NCBI RefSeq assembly: GCF_022829685.1
Contig: NZ_JAKSYE010000028.1
Location: forward strand, 1 to 64,000
Direction: 5' to 3'
Source: Methylobacterium sp. E-045
GTDB taxonomy: Bacteria > Pseudomonadota > Alphaproteobacteria > Rhizobiales > Beijerinckiaceae
DNA: 64,000 nucleotides
In this document: positions 1-11,400 of the stretch, in pieces
Layout of the letters: each line of letters starts with the position of its first letter
Numbering within the stretch: the first letter of the stretch is position 1
Notes under the pieces: generated by a model
What the model saw: the letters and a program-made list of their open reading frames with translations, nothing else
What the model was told of the DNA's origin: nothing
The model's database searches: none
Translations under genes and position numbers: made by a program

Positions 1-3000
1 GGGCACTCGCATCGCCCAATTCGGCCACGCTGGCCGGGGAGGTGATGGCGCTGAGGATCGTCTTGTCGTTGGTGCCGGTGATGGTGATGGTCTCGGTCTG
101 GGCGACCGTGACCTTGCCGTCGCTCACCTCGTAGCTCACCAGGATGGTCTCGGTCGCACCCGCCTTGAGGTGGTCGAAGGCCGCGTTGGTCGGATCGACC
201 GTCAGGCTATGGTCGGACAGGCTGATCCCGGCCGGAGCCGTCGTCGAGGCATCGGCCGAACCCACCTTGTAGGTGACGCCCGTCACCGTCAGCACGGCGC
301 CGTTGTCGAGGTCGGACGCACCCTCAAGCAGGTTCTTGGTGAAGGACGCAGCGCCCTCGACGGCCGAGACCGTCAGCGCCGCCGCCACCGTCGGGGCATC
401 GTTGGTGCCGGTGATGGTGAAGCTGAGGGTGCGCGTGTCGGAATCACCGACCTTCACCTGGTAGCTGACGACCAGCGAGTCGTCCGCGTTGAGGAAGTCG
501 AGGTTGGCGGCCGCCGCATCGTAGGTGTAGCCGAGCGTCTGCTCCCCGCCATTCGAGGTGACGCTTGAGCCGAAGGTCAGCTTACCGTCAACGAGGGCCG
601 CCTCGAGGATAGCTGCCTGGCTGCCCGTCAGAGCAACGCCGTTCAGCTTGAGGGTCGGAGTTCCCTCGATGGATGCCGCGAGCGTGTCGCCCGCGTCGAG
701 ATCGGTGAAGGTCAGCGTGCCGGTGATCGCGCCCAGATCCTGGGCAGTCGCGGTCCCAGCTTCCGTAACCGAGGACGAGGCGGGCGTGATCGCGCTGAGG
801 ACCGTCTTGTCGTTAACGCCGGTGATCGTGACCGCGATGTCCTGCGTAGCCGTACCATCGGACGACACGACCGTGAGACGGTCCGTCACGGACTGGCCGC
901 CGTACAGCTTATCGACGGGGGTCGTGCCGTTGGCGAGGGCGTAGGTCCAGGCTCCGGTCGTGGTGTCGAAGGTGAAGGTGCCGTAGGTGCCCGCCAGAGA
1001 CGCGGGAGCCTTGAACGAGGCTTCGCCGGCATCGGCGTCGGCGACGGCGAGCTGTCCACCGATGGAGTTCGGGGTCGCGTCCTCCGTGAGAGCGCCGGTC
1101 GCCGTTCCGGTGATCGACGCCAGATCGTTGGTGCCCGTGAGGCTGATGGTCAGCGTCGACGAGGCGGTGAGATTGCCGCCGTCCCGGATCGTGTAGGTGA
1201 AGACGTCCGTCGGGGTATCGGTCGCATGCAATGCGTCGAAGGCGGCGTTGGCGACGTACTCGTAGCTGCCATCGGCATGGAGGGTCAGGGTGCCGTAGGT
1301 TCCGGTGAGCGTGACGCTCCCGTTGGTGAGCGCCTGATCCGCACCGTTGCCGGCCGCACCCGAAACGATGGTGAACGTACCGTTGGCACCGGCATCCTGA
1401 TCCGTGTCATTGGCGAGCAGGGTCCCTGCGGGCGCCGTGAGCTTGGTCACGCCGGCATCGGTGCCGGAGGTATCCGCGGCGGAGTTGACATTGGCCAGCG
1501 CGACGGGCGCTTCGTTCACGTCCTTGACGGTGAAGATGTACGTCTTCGGCGTTGCGTTACCGGCGAAGTCCGTGACCTGGACGGTGACTTTATAGGTATT
1601 GTCGCCCCCCTGGTCGGTGGGGGCCTCGAAGTTCGGCGCGGTCTTGAAGGAGAGATGACCTGCTTCGTCGATCTGGAACAGGTCCGCGTCGTCGTCGCCG
1701 AACGAGATGATGTCGAACGTGACGCTGGAGGTGTCGCCACCCGGTGCGATCACGCTGCCGAGGTCCTTCGTGTTCTCGTTGATGTTACCCGAAAGATTGG
1801 CCGCGACCGGAGTGGTGTCGTTGACCGTGACGGTCACGGTCTGGGTCACGACGCCGCCATGGCTGTCCAGGGCCTGGACCGTCACGACATAGCCGTTGTT
1901 CGCGCCGGCATCGGTCGGCGCCTCGAAATCCGGGGCCACTTTGAAGGACAGGTTCCCGCTCGCGTCGATGGCGAACATCCCGCCATCGGCGCCGTTGGAG
2001 CCTCCCGTCAGGATCGAATAGGTGAACGCGGTGTCGTCGGTGTCCGAGACATGGACCGCTCCGACGACCGTGCTGTTCTCATCCACCGAGAAGGAAGCGG
2101 AACTCGTGATGACCGGCGCATCGTTGGCGCCCGCGATGCTGACGGTGACCGTCTTCGCGGTGCCGTCGGCGGTCGTGACGACGAAGCTGTCGGTCAGCTT
2201 GTCGCCGACGTTGAGCGCCTGGACGGTCGAATTGCCGTCGTTGAGCGTGTAGGTCCAGGTGCCGTCGGAGGCGACCGTGAAGGTGCCGTAGCCGTTGGCG
2301 CTCGCCGTGGCGGTGGAGACCTCGGTGAAGGTGTTCGCGTTGTCCACGTCGGTGCTGATCAGCTGGCCGGTCGCGGTGGCAATCCCGGCCGTGCCGTTCG
2401 AGACCCCGCCCGCCTCGGTCACGCTGCCCGCAGCGACACCCGTCACAGTGGCCGCATCGTTGGCGCCATGGATGGTCACCGTCACCGTCTTCTCGGTGCC
2501 GTCGATGGTCTCGACCACGAAGCTGTCGGTCAGCTGGCCGCTGACGTTGAGCGCCTGGACGGTCGAATTGTCGTTGTTGAGCGTGTAGGTCCAGGTACCG
2601 TCGGAGGCGACCGTGAAGGTGCCGTAGCCGCTGGCGCTCCCTGTCGCGGTGGTGACCGCGGTGAAGCTCGTGTCGTTATCGACATCGACGCTGGTCAATG
2701 TCCCGGTCGCGATGGGAGTGCCCGCCGTGCCGTTCAAGACCCCGCCCGCCTCGGTCACGCTGCCCGTGCTGGTCCCGTTCACGGTGGCCGCGTCGTTGGC
2801 GCCCTCGATGGTCACCGTGACCGTCTTCTCGGTGCCGTCGATGGTCGTGACCACGAAGCTGTCGGTCAGCGTGTCGCCGACGTTGAGTGCCTGGATGGTC
2901 AAATTGTCGTTGTCGAGCGTGTAGAGCCACTCGCCGTTCGAATCGACTGTGAAAGTGCCATAGCCCTTCACGCTGTCCGCATCGGAGACCACCTTGAAGG

Positions 3001-4455
3001 TGCTCAGATTATCGACGTCGCCACTGATCAGCTGGCCAGCCGCCGCGGGATCATTCAATTCGCCGTCGTTGACGCCGCCGGCCTCGGTAACGGTGCCCTT
3101 AGCGTCACCCGTCACGATGGCCGCATCGTTGGCGCCGGCGATGCTGACGGTGACCGTCTTCGTGGTGCCGTCGGCGGTCGTGACCACGAAACTGTCGGAG
3201 AGCGGGGCGCTGTCGGTGTTGAGCGCCTGAACCGTCGCGTTGGTGTTATCGAGCGTGTAGGTCCAGGTGCCGTCGGAGGCCACCGTGAAGGTGCCGTAGC
3301 CGTTGGCGCTCGTCGTCGCGGTGGTGACCGCGGTGAAGGTGTTGGCATCGTCGACGTCGGTGCTGGTCAGCTGGCCGGTCGCGGTGGGAGTGCCCGCCGT
3401 GCCGTTCAAGACCCCGCCCGCCTCGGTCACGCTGCCCGTCGCGACACCCGCCACGACGGCCGCATCGTCGGCGCCGTTGATGGTGACCGTCACCGTCTGC
3501 TCGGTGCCGTCAGTGGTGTGCACGACGAAGCTGTCGGTCAGGGGGTTGCTGGCGGCCTTGAGCGCCTGGACGGTTTCGTTGCTGTTATCGAGCGTGTAGG
3601 TCCAGTTGCCGTCGGAGGTGAGCGTGAAGGTGCCGTAGCCCTTGACGCTCCCCGTCGCGGTGGTGACCGCGGTGAAGTTCGTGTCGTTGTCGACATCGAC
3701 GCTGGTCAATTGCCCGGTCGCGGTGGGAGTGCCCGCAGTGCCGTTGGCGACCCCGCCCGCCTCGGTCACGCTGCCCGCGATGGTCCCGCTTACGGTGGCC
3801 GCGTCGTTGGCGCCCGCGATGGTCACGGTGACTGTCTTCTCGGTGCCGTCGAAGGTCTTGACCACGAAACTGTCGGAGAGCGGGACGCTGTCGGTGTTGA
3901 GCGCCTGAACCGTCGCGTTGGTGTTATCGAGCGTGTAGGTCCAGGTGCCGTCGGAGGCGACCGTGAAGGTGCCGTAGCCGTTGGCGCTCGCCGTCGCAGT
4001 GGAGACCACCTGGAAGATGTTCGCATCGTCGACGTCGGCGCTGGTCAGATGGCCGGTCGCGGTGGCAGTGCCCGCCGTGCCGTTCGAGACCCCGCCCGCC
4101 TCCGTCACGCTGCCCGTCGCGACACCCGCCACGACGGCCGCATCGTCGGCGCCGTTGATGGTCACGATGACCGTCTTCTCGGTGCCGTCGATGGTCTTGA
4201 CCACGAAGCTGTCGGAGATCGGATCGCTTGACGCCTTGAGCGCCTGGACAGTCGAATTGTCGTCGTTGAGCGTGTAGGTCCAGGTGCCGTCGGAGGCGAC
4301 CGTGAAGGTGCCGTAGCCCTTGACGCTCCCCGTCGCGGTGGTGACCGCGGTGAAGCTCGTGTCGTTGTCCACGTCGGTGCTGGTCAGATGGCCGGTCGCG
4401 GTGGCAGTCCCCGCGGTGCCGTTCGAGACCCCGCCCGCCTCGGTCACGCTGCCGC
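1..4455 (-). CDS. Giant VCBS/cadherin-repeat surface protein, main part (C-terminus outside window)
   Basis: This minus-strand frame reads as an adhesin at every point I translated by hand, from about 4455 to the left edge. Motifs such as TVTVTI-GANDA recur, as in VCBS domains. At least seven copies of about 112 residues lie between 4478 and 2118. Farther on come cadherin-like blocks (PNFEAPTD, VTVQALDSHGG) near 1900-1520 and more diverged VCBS units to position 1. Proteins of this kind are large calcium-binding, type I-secreted adhesins used in biofilm and surface attachment; export is inferred because the C-terminus is not in the window. The frame has no plausible start of its own. It continues the 4444-5184 fragment after a one-base frameshift. 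I did not check every codon for stops. Confidence 0.8.
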
Positions 4456-4478
4456 AGCGTCACCCGCCACCACGGCCG
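2118..4478 (-). repeat. Seven near-identical VCBS-coding repeats of about 336 bp
   Basis: The motif encoding GANDA recurs with its start at 2118, 2454, 2790, 3123, 3462, 3801, 4140 and 4478. Spacings are 336, 336, 333, 339, 339, 339 and 338. All are multiples of three except the last. The units are very similar at DNA level, so recombination between them could change the repeat number. Confidence 0.85.
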
Positions 4479-5184
4479 CATCGTTGGCGCCCTTGAGGTT
4501 GATCGTCAGCGTCGAGGAGCTGGTCAGGCCACCGTTATCGGTGATGGTGTAGTTGAAGACGTCAACGGGATTGGACCCGGCCTGCAGCTTGTCGAGTTCC
4601 ACGTTGGCGACGTACTGGTAGCTCCCATCCGCGAAGAGGGTCAGGGTGCCATACGTGCCCGACAGCGTGACCTTGCCGTCGACGACGGCCTGAGTCCCGT
4701 TCTGGCCGAACGAGCCGGACGTGACCGTCCGCGTGCTGTTGGCATCCGGGTCGGTATCGTTCTTGAGCACGCCAGCGCCGGCGAGCACGTCGAGCTTGCC
4801 GACACCGTCATCCGAAGCCGCGGTGTCGCTGACGGTAGCCGTGTCCAGGACCGCGACGGGATTCTCGTTCACGTCGGCGACGTTGACATTATAGGTCTTC
4901 GAGGTGAGGACGCCGCTGCTGTCCCGCGCGGTGACCGTCACGCGGTAGACGCCGTTATTGTCGCTGTCCGTCGGGGATTCGAAGTTCGGGGCTTGGCCCT
5001 GGCGGAAGCTCAGCAGTCCATTCGAGTCGATCTGGAACTTGGCGCCGTCGAAGCTCTTCGAGATCGCATAGGTGATGCCCGTCGTCGATTCACCCGTCGC
5101 AGAATTTGCATCGGTATCACCAACATACCCGACAACGAGGGTGTTCTCATTGATCGTGGGCAGCTCGGAGACGAGTGACGGCAT
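4444..5184 (-). CDS. N-terminal fragment of the giant VCBS adhesin, ending at a frameshift
   Basis: These 246 residues start at an ATG preceded by an AGGGGA ribosome site. Residues about 1-105 form a cadherin-like domain (YAISKSFDGAKFQIDSNG, YRVTVTARD, NVADVNENP). Residues about 110-235 form a VCBS-type unit (GTYGTLTLFADGSYQYV, STLTINLKGANDAAV). No Sec signal is seen, as expected for a type I-exported adhesin. The frame stops at 4444-4446, directly after the GANDAAVVAG junction where the next repeat should begin. The following repeats continue in the frame shifted by one base. The fragment is therefore the head of the protein encoded at 1-4455, split by a real mutation or a sequencing error. 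Confidence 0.85.
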   Translation of the reverse strand: MPSLVSELPTINENTLVVGYVGDTDANSATGESTTGITYAISKSFDGAKFQIDSNGLLSFRQGQAPNFESPTDSDNNGVYRVTVTARDSSGVLTSKTYNVNVADVNENPVAVLDTATVSDTAASDDGVGKLDVLAGAGVLKNDTDPDANSTRTVTSGSFGQNGTQAVVDGKVTLSGTYGTLTLFADGSYQYVANVELDKLQAGSNPVDVFNYTITDNGGLTSSSTLTINLKGANDAAVVAGDAAAA

Positions 5185-5891
5185 GGCAATTCCCCTGGGC
5201 AGCGATCGACGCTGACGTGCTGATTATTTGAAAATTCAGACGCGACACGAAAGTGGGTGAGCATCAGCAGCCGCTGTACCGCCGCACAAAGGTTGGCAGA
5301 AACGATCCACCTTTGGCTGACCTTCGAGTGCCAGCCTGAATTCAAAATACGAAGCGGGTTTTGGTCCCGCCTTCGCGGCAACCTCTAAGGGGCGGGAAAG
5401 CGACTCACATCCCTCGTTTGAGGGAGAGCCCCGAAAATAAAAACCCTCCGGCCTCCCTCATATGAGGGATGACAAACCGAGATAATTTATCGGCGAGAGG
5501 CGGCGCCCCGGCGGCCTGACTTTGGAAAATCTGAAATTCCTTACGCCTGACAATTGGTTATCTCGGGGAATCGGAATGTCCGCTCCGCCTCGGAACTGGA
5601 CGAGGAACCATCGACAGAAATGCGAATTGTGAACGTGTTCATTTTGCAGCGGACTCTGGCGTTGTAAGACCACATACATCGGTTCACGGGGCCGCGAACT
5701 TTTGAGGGGCCGCCGTCATCATTGCGAGTTTGGGCGCGCTGAGGGAGTTCGGGTCTTGGGGATGTCCGGTCGCATTGCACATCCGCTTCCCGCCGAATTG
5801 GGTTCGGCCGGCGAAGCGAAGGGGAGAGCGCAGGAAAAAACCCTGTCTCGTTAGAATATTGAAGAAGAATAATATTCAGAGGGGGACGATC
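5185..5891. promoter_or_regulatory. Adhesin/LuxR intergenic region
   Basis: About 700 bp separate the divergent adhesin and regulator genes, with no convincing gene between. It is more AT-rich than its surroundings and must hold both promoters. It contains two matched palindromes (listed separately) and a small inverted repeat GAATATT/AATATTC at 5854-5860 and 5871-5877, just before the regulator's ribosome site. Confidence 0.5.
5410..5469. promoter_or_regulatory. Two matched palindromes (TCCCTC-N4-GAGGGA), candidate operator pair
   Basis: TCCCTCGTTTGAGGGA lies at 5410-5425 and TCCCTCATATGAGGGA at 5454-5469. Both have identical 6-bp arms and a 4-bp spacer. Their centres are 44 bp apart, about four helical turns, so dimers on both sites would face the same side of the DNA. 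They lie 226-285 bp upstream of the adhesin start and about 425 bp upstream of the LuxR-type gene. That regulator is the obvious candidate binder, by position only. Confidence 0.6.
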
Positions 5892-6455
5892 GTGTCGATC
5901 AACAGCCGGTTCTTCGGCGTTTTGGATCGCATGGGCTGCGGCGCGCTTCTGCTGGATTCCGACGGGGATGTCGTCGAGTCCAATCAGGCCGCGATCCGGG
6001 CCATCCAGGAGTTCAACCAGGATCAGACGGCGAAGATCACCGATCTGAGGTCCGGCTTCAAGAGCGTGCTCGAAGCGGGCGGAACACGATTCCGGCACAG
6101 GTCCGAATCGTGGATCATGGTACCGCGCGTCGGAAAACGATCCCTGGCCATCCACGCGATGCCGGCCGGCGACGAAAAAGATGCCTATGGCTATACGCTC
6201 GTGACGATTGTCGATCTGGATGAGAATCCAGATCCCAGCAACGAAGTCATGCAGAAAATGTTCGGCCTGACCCTGACGGAATCCAGTATCGCCAAGCAGA
6301 TCTGCTACGGGAAGACACTTGCGGAGATCGCATCCGACAAGCGTATCACGCTCTGGACTGTCCGGACACATCTGGCGTCGATCTTCTCCAAGACGCAGAC
6401 ACGCCGCCAATCGGATCTGATGTCGCTTCTCCATCGAATCACCGCTATCGCGTGA
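5892..6455 (+). CDS. LuxR-family transcriptional regulator with PAS-like N-terminus
   Basis: The 187-residue product ends in a LuxR/GerE helix-turn-helix (LTLTESSIAKQICYGKTLAE, IASDKRITLWTVRTHLASIF, about residues 118-180). The first half resembles a PAS sensor (FFGVLDRMGCGALLLDSDGD, VVESNQAAIRAI). I chose the GTG at 5892 because GAGGGGGA sits just upstream and the PAS-like fold begins right after; the upstream ATG at 5730 would add unrelated residues. It has no autoinducer-binding domain, so it is not a classical quorum-sensing receptor. It lies beside a giant adhesin and two palindromes, so control of the adhesin is a reasonable inference. Confidence 0.85.
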   Translation: MSINSRFFGVLDRMGCGALLLDSDGDVVESNQAAIRAIQEFNQDQTAKITDLRSGFKSVLEAGGTRFRHRSESWIMVPRVGKRSLAIHAMPAGDEKDAYGYTLVTIVDLDENPDPSNEVMQKMFGLTLTESSIAKQICYGKTLAEIASDKRITLWTVRTHLASIFSKTQTRRQSDLMSLLHRITAIA

Positions 6456-6648
6456 TGCGGCATCCACCCGCCCACCCAGCAACCTGACCCCGCGCGAGCC
6501 CGGTGCTCGGGCGGCCGTCCGACCCTGCGCCCGAACAGGGCGGAAACGTCTCGTCGCGACCGATTGAGACGACGGCGCACTCCCCCTAAAAGCGGGGCTT
6601 GTCCTGCCGCTCGGCGTGCCGAGCGCGCCCATCACACGTGGAAAGCTC

Positions 6649-8079
6649 ATGAGCAGTCTGAAATTCGGGACCAGTGGCCTGCGCGGATTGGTGAGCGACC
6701 TCGTGGGATGGCCGAGCTACGCCTATGCCAGCGCGTTCTTCCGTGCGATCGCCGCCACGACCGGCGCCAGCCGCGACGTCGTGATCGGGCGGGATTTGCG
6801 TGACAGCAGCGAGGGGATCGCGGCGACGGTGGCCGCCGCCGCGGCAGGGGCCGGCTTCACGGTGTTCGATTGCGGAGCACTGCCGACACCGGCCCTCGCC
6901 CTCGAAGGCTTCCGGCGCGGGGCCTGCGCCGTCATGGTCACGGGCAGCCACATTCCATCGGATCGCAACGGCCTGAAATTCTATCGGCCCGACGGCGAGA
7001 TCACGAAGTCCGACGAGGTCGCGATCCTCGCCGCCCTGGGCGACGTCACCAAGGTCGGCGACATGCCGCCGGTCGATGCCGCCATGCGGGAACCGGGAGC
7101 GATCGACCGCTACCGCCGGCGCTACACCGATGCCTTCCCGTCCACCATCCTGGCCGGCCAGAGGATCGCGGTCTACCAGCAGAGTTCCGTGGCGCGCGAT
7201 CTCCTCTCCGACGTGTTGGCCGCCCTCGGGGCCGAGGTCGTCGCCATCGGCCGCTCGGACAGTTTCGTGCCCATCGACACGGAGGCCCACCGCCCCGAGG
7301 ACATCGCATTCATCCGCGACGCGATGGCATCGGGCGGCTTCGACGCGCTGGTGACGACCGATGGCGACGCGGACCGGCCACTGCTCGCGGACGCCGCCGG
7401 CCGGATCGTCCGGGGCGATGTGCTCGGACTGATCACCGCCCGTCATCTCGGGGTCGACACGGTGGTCGTTCCCGTCACGGCGGGTTCGGCCATCGAGCAT
7501 GCGGGCGGTTTCCGGCGCGTGCTGCGCACCAAGGTCGGCTCGCCGTTCGTCATCGCCGGGATGGGCCGGGCGCAGAGCGAGGGAGCGACGACGGTCGTCG
7601 GTTTCGAGGCCAATGGCGGATTCCTCCTCGGTTCGGACGTTGCCGTCGGCGACAAGATCCTCCCCGCCCTGCCCACGCGCGACGCGATCCTTCCGATCGT
7701 GGCGACCCTGGCGGCGGCACGGGACGCCGGCCTGACGCTCGCCGAGCTCGTCCTCTCCCTGAATGTCGGCGAGACCGCCAGCGACCGTCTGCCCGACACG
7801 CCCGCGGAGCGGAGCGGCACGTTGCTGCGCCGACTCGGTCAGGCAGCGTTCCGCGCGGACTTCTTCCGCCCGCTCGGTACGCCGCAGGCCGTGGACGAAC
7901 AGGACGGTGTCAGGGTCGGACTCGACGGGGGCCGAACGATCCACTTCCGCGCATCTGGCAATGCGCCCGAGCTGCGTTGCTACGCGGAGGCGGAAACGGC
8001 CGCGCAGGCCGAGGAGATGGTCCGCTGGGGACTGGCGGCAGCGGCGGCGGCGATGACGCACGCGGCCGGGTCGGTCTAG
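6649..8079 (+). CDS. Phosphohexomutase (phosphomannomutase/phosphoglucomutase family)
   Basis: The enzyme interconverts hexose 1- and 6-phosphates through a phosphoserine. All family motifs are present in its 476 residues: substrate loop FGTSGLRGL at the start, catalytic serine loop VTGSHIPSDRNGLKF near residue 100, metal-binding TTDGDADRP near 240, sugar-binding GFEANGGFLLGSD near 320, and phosphate-binding RASGNAPELRCY near 435. The ATG at 6649 has GGAAAG upstream and places the FGTSGLRG motif at the usual distance. The product would feed exopolysaccharide, LPS or glycosylation precursors. Phosphomannomutase (ManB/AlgC-like) and phosphoglucosamine mutase cannot be told apart with certainty here. 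Confidence 0.9.
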   Translation: MSSLKFGTSGLRGLVSDLVGWPSYAYASAFFRAIAATTGASRDVVIGRDLRDSSEGIAATVAAAAAGAGFTVFDCGALPTPALALEGFRRGACAVMVTGSHIPSDRNGLKFYRPDGEITKSDEVAILAALGDVTKVGDMPPVDAAMREPGAIDRYRRRYTDAFPSTILAGQRIAVYQQSSVARDLLSDVLAALGAEVVAIGRSDSFVPIDTEAHRPEDIAFIRDAMASGGFDALVTTDGDADRPLLADAAGRIVRGDVLGLITARHLGVDTVVVPVTAGSAIEHAGGFRRVLRTKVGSPFVIAGMGRAQSEGATTVVGFEANGGFLLGSDVAVGDKILPALPTRDAILPIVATLAAARDAGLTLAELVLSLNVGETASDRLPDTPAERSGTLLRRLGQAAFRADFFRPLGTPQAVDEQDGVRVGLDGGRTIHFRASGNAPELRCYAEAETAAQAEEMVRWGLAAAAAAMTHAAGSV

Positions 8080-8362
8080 AGCTGCGGCCGACCACGTCGG
8101 GTCGGGGCACAGCTCTCGACCCTTGTTGTGTTGCACTCTTTTTCGCCGAAACGGCATCCACTTCGGCGGAGAGCGCTTCAGCGCCGGCGCGGCGAGCCCG
8201 GGCTCCCGATCGGCCCGGCCCCTCGAACCGCTCCGTTCTCGAACGGGATCCGCTCAGGGCCTGGTCCGTAGGATCGAGGCCCGAGTGGCTGGAGCGTCGG
8301 TGCACCGGACTACGACAGCGGGACGGAACCTCGGACACCCGGCCCGTTCCAGCGGGAAGGAG

Positions 8363-8494
8363 ATGAGTTTCTTCACGAACTCATTCGATGATCCGGGGCG
8401 ATCCCCTCGTTGGCTGACGCCTCGGCCCCGTCGATATCCGGCATCGGGGGCGGGTCGTCACCGCACTCACCTCGGTCCCAAGCCCGCACGATGA
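8363..8494 (+). CDS. Short leader ORF translationally coupled to the protease gene
   Basis: A 43-codon ORF starts at an ATG with a very strong GGAAGGAG ribosome site. It ends in a TGA that overlaps the ATG at 8491 of the large protease gene (ATGA). The peptide begins MSFFTNSFDDPGRSPRW and is rich in Arg and Pro. It resembles nothing I recognise. The ATG at 8491 has only a weak ribosome site, so ribosomes terminating here may re-initiate on the protease. Alternatively, the leader is the true N-terminus and a frameshift separates it from the protease frame. Confidence 0.5.
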   Translation: MSFFTNSFDDPGRSPRWLTPRPRRYPASGAGRHRTHLGPKPAR

Positions 8495-11400
8495 CGACCC
8501 CACCGCCGAACTCCCAAGTCCTCGTCCCGCTCTATACGGCGTTGCCGCCCCCGCCGGGTGCGGAGACCGGAAACACGCCACCGGATTACCGCCCCTTGGA
8601 GACGGCGGGCCTTCAGAACGGCTTGTTCGCCCATGTCTCCGTGGTCGGCATCGCCGGGACCGACGGGCAGCCCGTTCCCGCGGCCCTGAGCCAGACCCGG
8701 CCGGCGACGCATTCCACTCCCGATGCGACCCACATGACCGGCGTCGAGGTACCGCCCGCCACCGGCACGTTCCAGGTGGATACGGGATCCTGGGCCACCG
8801 TGCTTCCGCAGGCGCTCGTCGAGGCCGCGGTCGGTGCGATCGATTGGACGCTCTATCCGCAATATAAAACGGGGAGCCTGGAATACAGCAGCGACGGCAC
8901 CGTGGAATCCGGCCACTGGGTTCCGCTGATCCTCGCCTTCCCCGATGCGACCCTGCCGGACGGCAGCGTGCCGACGACGACGGTCACCGCCCTCGTCCGC
9001 GGCGGCGACAGCAAGACGCATATGCTCGGCATCGGCTTCAACACCGGCTACGCCACGAACGTCGTGGGGACCACGCTCACCTCGGCGAACAACGCCGTCC
9101 TGAACCTCGCCGAGATGAAGAGCGGGGAGATGGCCCACAGCTACATGATCGACGGTCAGGGGATGCATCTCGGCTGGTCCCTCGGCGACGGGGACGCGGG
9201 CTGGACGGTTCAGGCCCTCGACGAGGCCCCCTCGACCCCGTTGGCGGGCAGCCCGCAGGACTGGCTCTCGCCGACCGGCACCGTGGTGATCGACGGCAGG
9301 GTCCATAACGGCATGGATCTGCTCTTCGACACCGGCACGCCGGAAGCCTTCGTCCATTATCCCGGCATCACGAAGCCCGGCCACCTGATGCCCGATGGCA
9401 GCATCCTGTCCGTGACCGTTCCCGGCGCGAACGGCGCAGCCACCAGCTACGGCTTCGTCCTCGGGGACGAGGGAGCGGAGACGCCGTCCAACGTCTGGGA
9501 GAACCGCGCCTTCCACGGCTCGGAATCGTTCATGAACACCGGAGCCCATTTCTTCCGGGACCACAGCTACGTCTACGACGCGGATCACGGCCTCGTCGCC
9601 TTCAGGACCGACGGCGCGCCGGTCTCTCCGACGATGACCGAGGAGGTGTCCTTCATCAACGGGCTCTCGCCCGACGGAACCCTGACGGATGTGAGCTTCG
9701 CCGGCTGGGAGGGGAGGACCGCCCATAAATGGGGGGCGCCCACCGCCGGAACCGGGGCGATGGTGACCTATGCCTTCGATCCGGACTCGTCGTTCTCCGC
9801 GAACGAGCAGGCCACCGTCCTGCGGGCCTTCGCGACCTGGTCGGGCGTGGCGGATGTCCGCTTCGTGGCGGCGGCGTCGAGCACGGGTGCCGATGTCCTG
9901 ATCCATCGCGGGAACGACGGCCGGGCGGATACGAGCAACACGAGCTCACGCGGCAGCGGAAGCACCCTGGGCACGCCTCAGAGCCAGGTCGTGGTCTCCA
10001 TCGATACGAGCAGGCATGGATTCGACCTGTCGGGCTCCCTCCACGAGGCCGCCGGATACGGATTCGGGACCATCGTGCACGAGATCGGCCACGTCCTCGG
10101 CCTCGGCCATGGCGGCCCCTATAACGGCAACGTCGATCCCGCCACGCAGCAATTCAGCGCCTATGACGACCGGGAATGGTCGGTCATGTCCTACATCGAC
10201 TGGACCCAGGCAGAGGACGCCAAGTACCGCGCGAACGATGCGCTCGCCGGCACCGATTGGGGCCGCGCCGACGGCGAAACCCGCAAATCCAGCCAATCGC
10301 TGATGCAGCTCGACATCCTGGCGATCCAGCAACTCTACGGCGCCGCGTCGCCGGCCGACACGCCGTTCTCGGGCGGCCAGACCTACGGCTTCAACAGCTC
10401 GATCGCCGGTCCCCTGGAGAAGATCTACGATTTCAGCCTCAACACGCAGCCCGTGCTGACCCTCTACAACGAGGGCCGCCACAATAGCCTGGACCTGTCG
10501 GGTTTCGCGAAGGCCGCCTTCGTGGACCTCCGGTCGGGGGCCATCAGCAGCGTCGCTGGGCTGACCAACAACATCGCCATCGCGCAAGGCACGGTGATCG
10601 AGACCGCCATCGGCGGAAGCGGGCGCGATACCATCGTCGGCAACGGGGCCGCCAACCTCCTCGACGGAGGCGACCGGTCCGACTTCCTCTACGGTCTCAC
10701 AGGCGGAGACACCTACATCGTCGATACCAGGGCCGATCGCGTCTTCGAACTGGCCCATCAGGGCTACGACCGGGTTCTCGCGGAGGTCGGCTACGCCCTC
10801 GGCACCGGCCAGTCGATCGAGTTCCTGGCCGCACGGGACGCCACCGCCACCGATGCCCTCAAGCTCGTGGGCAACGAGATCAATCAGGTGCTGCGCGGCA
10901 ATGCCGGAGACAACGTCCTGAACGGGAAGGGCGGCACGGACAGTCTCCATGGCGGCGCCGGCGACGACACCTACATCGTCGACCGGCACGCCGACCGTGT
11001 CTTCGAGACGGGCGGAGAAGGTCGCGACACGGTCGTCGCCTCAGCGAGCTATGCCCTGGCCGCCGGGCAGGAGATCGAGGTGCTGAAGCTCGCGGTCTCC
11101 ACGGGCACGGCCCGTTTGCACCTCGCCGGCAACGCGTTCGACAACCTGTTGCGTGGCAACGAAGGCGCCAACACCCTCGACGGGGGATCGGGCTCCGACG
11201 TCTCGAGGGGCATGGGCGGCCGGGACGTCTTCGCCTTCTCGACCACCCTCGGGGCGGGCAACGTCGACCGCATCACCGATTTCACCGTCGGCGAGGACCG
11301 CATCCGGCTGGACGACGCCATCTTCGCGGCCCTGGCACCCGGCCGCCTCGCCGCCGGCGCGTTCAAGGACCTGGGCGTTCCCGGCGCCCGGCTCGATGCC

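Noticed and set aside
1226-4231. 1001-codon open frame on the plus strand
   Set aside because: It is codon-aligned antisense of the VCBS repeats; its repetitive Arg/Gly/Asp-rich product and lack of a ribosome site mark it as a shadow.
2118-4478. Regular repeats as a possible CRISPR or satellite
   Set aside because: They encode VCBS protein domains of about 112 residues.
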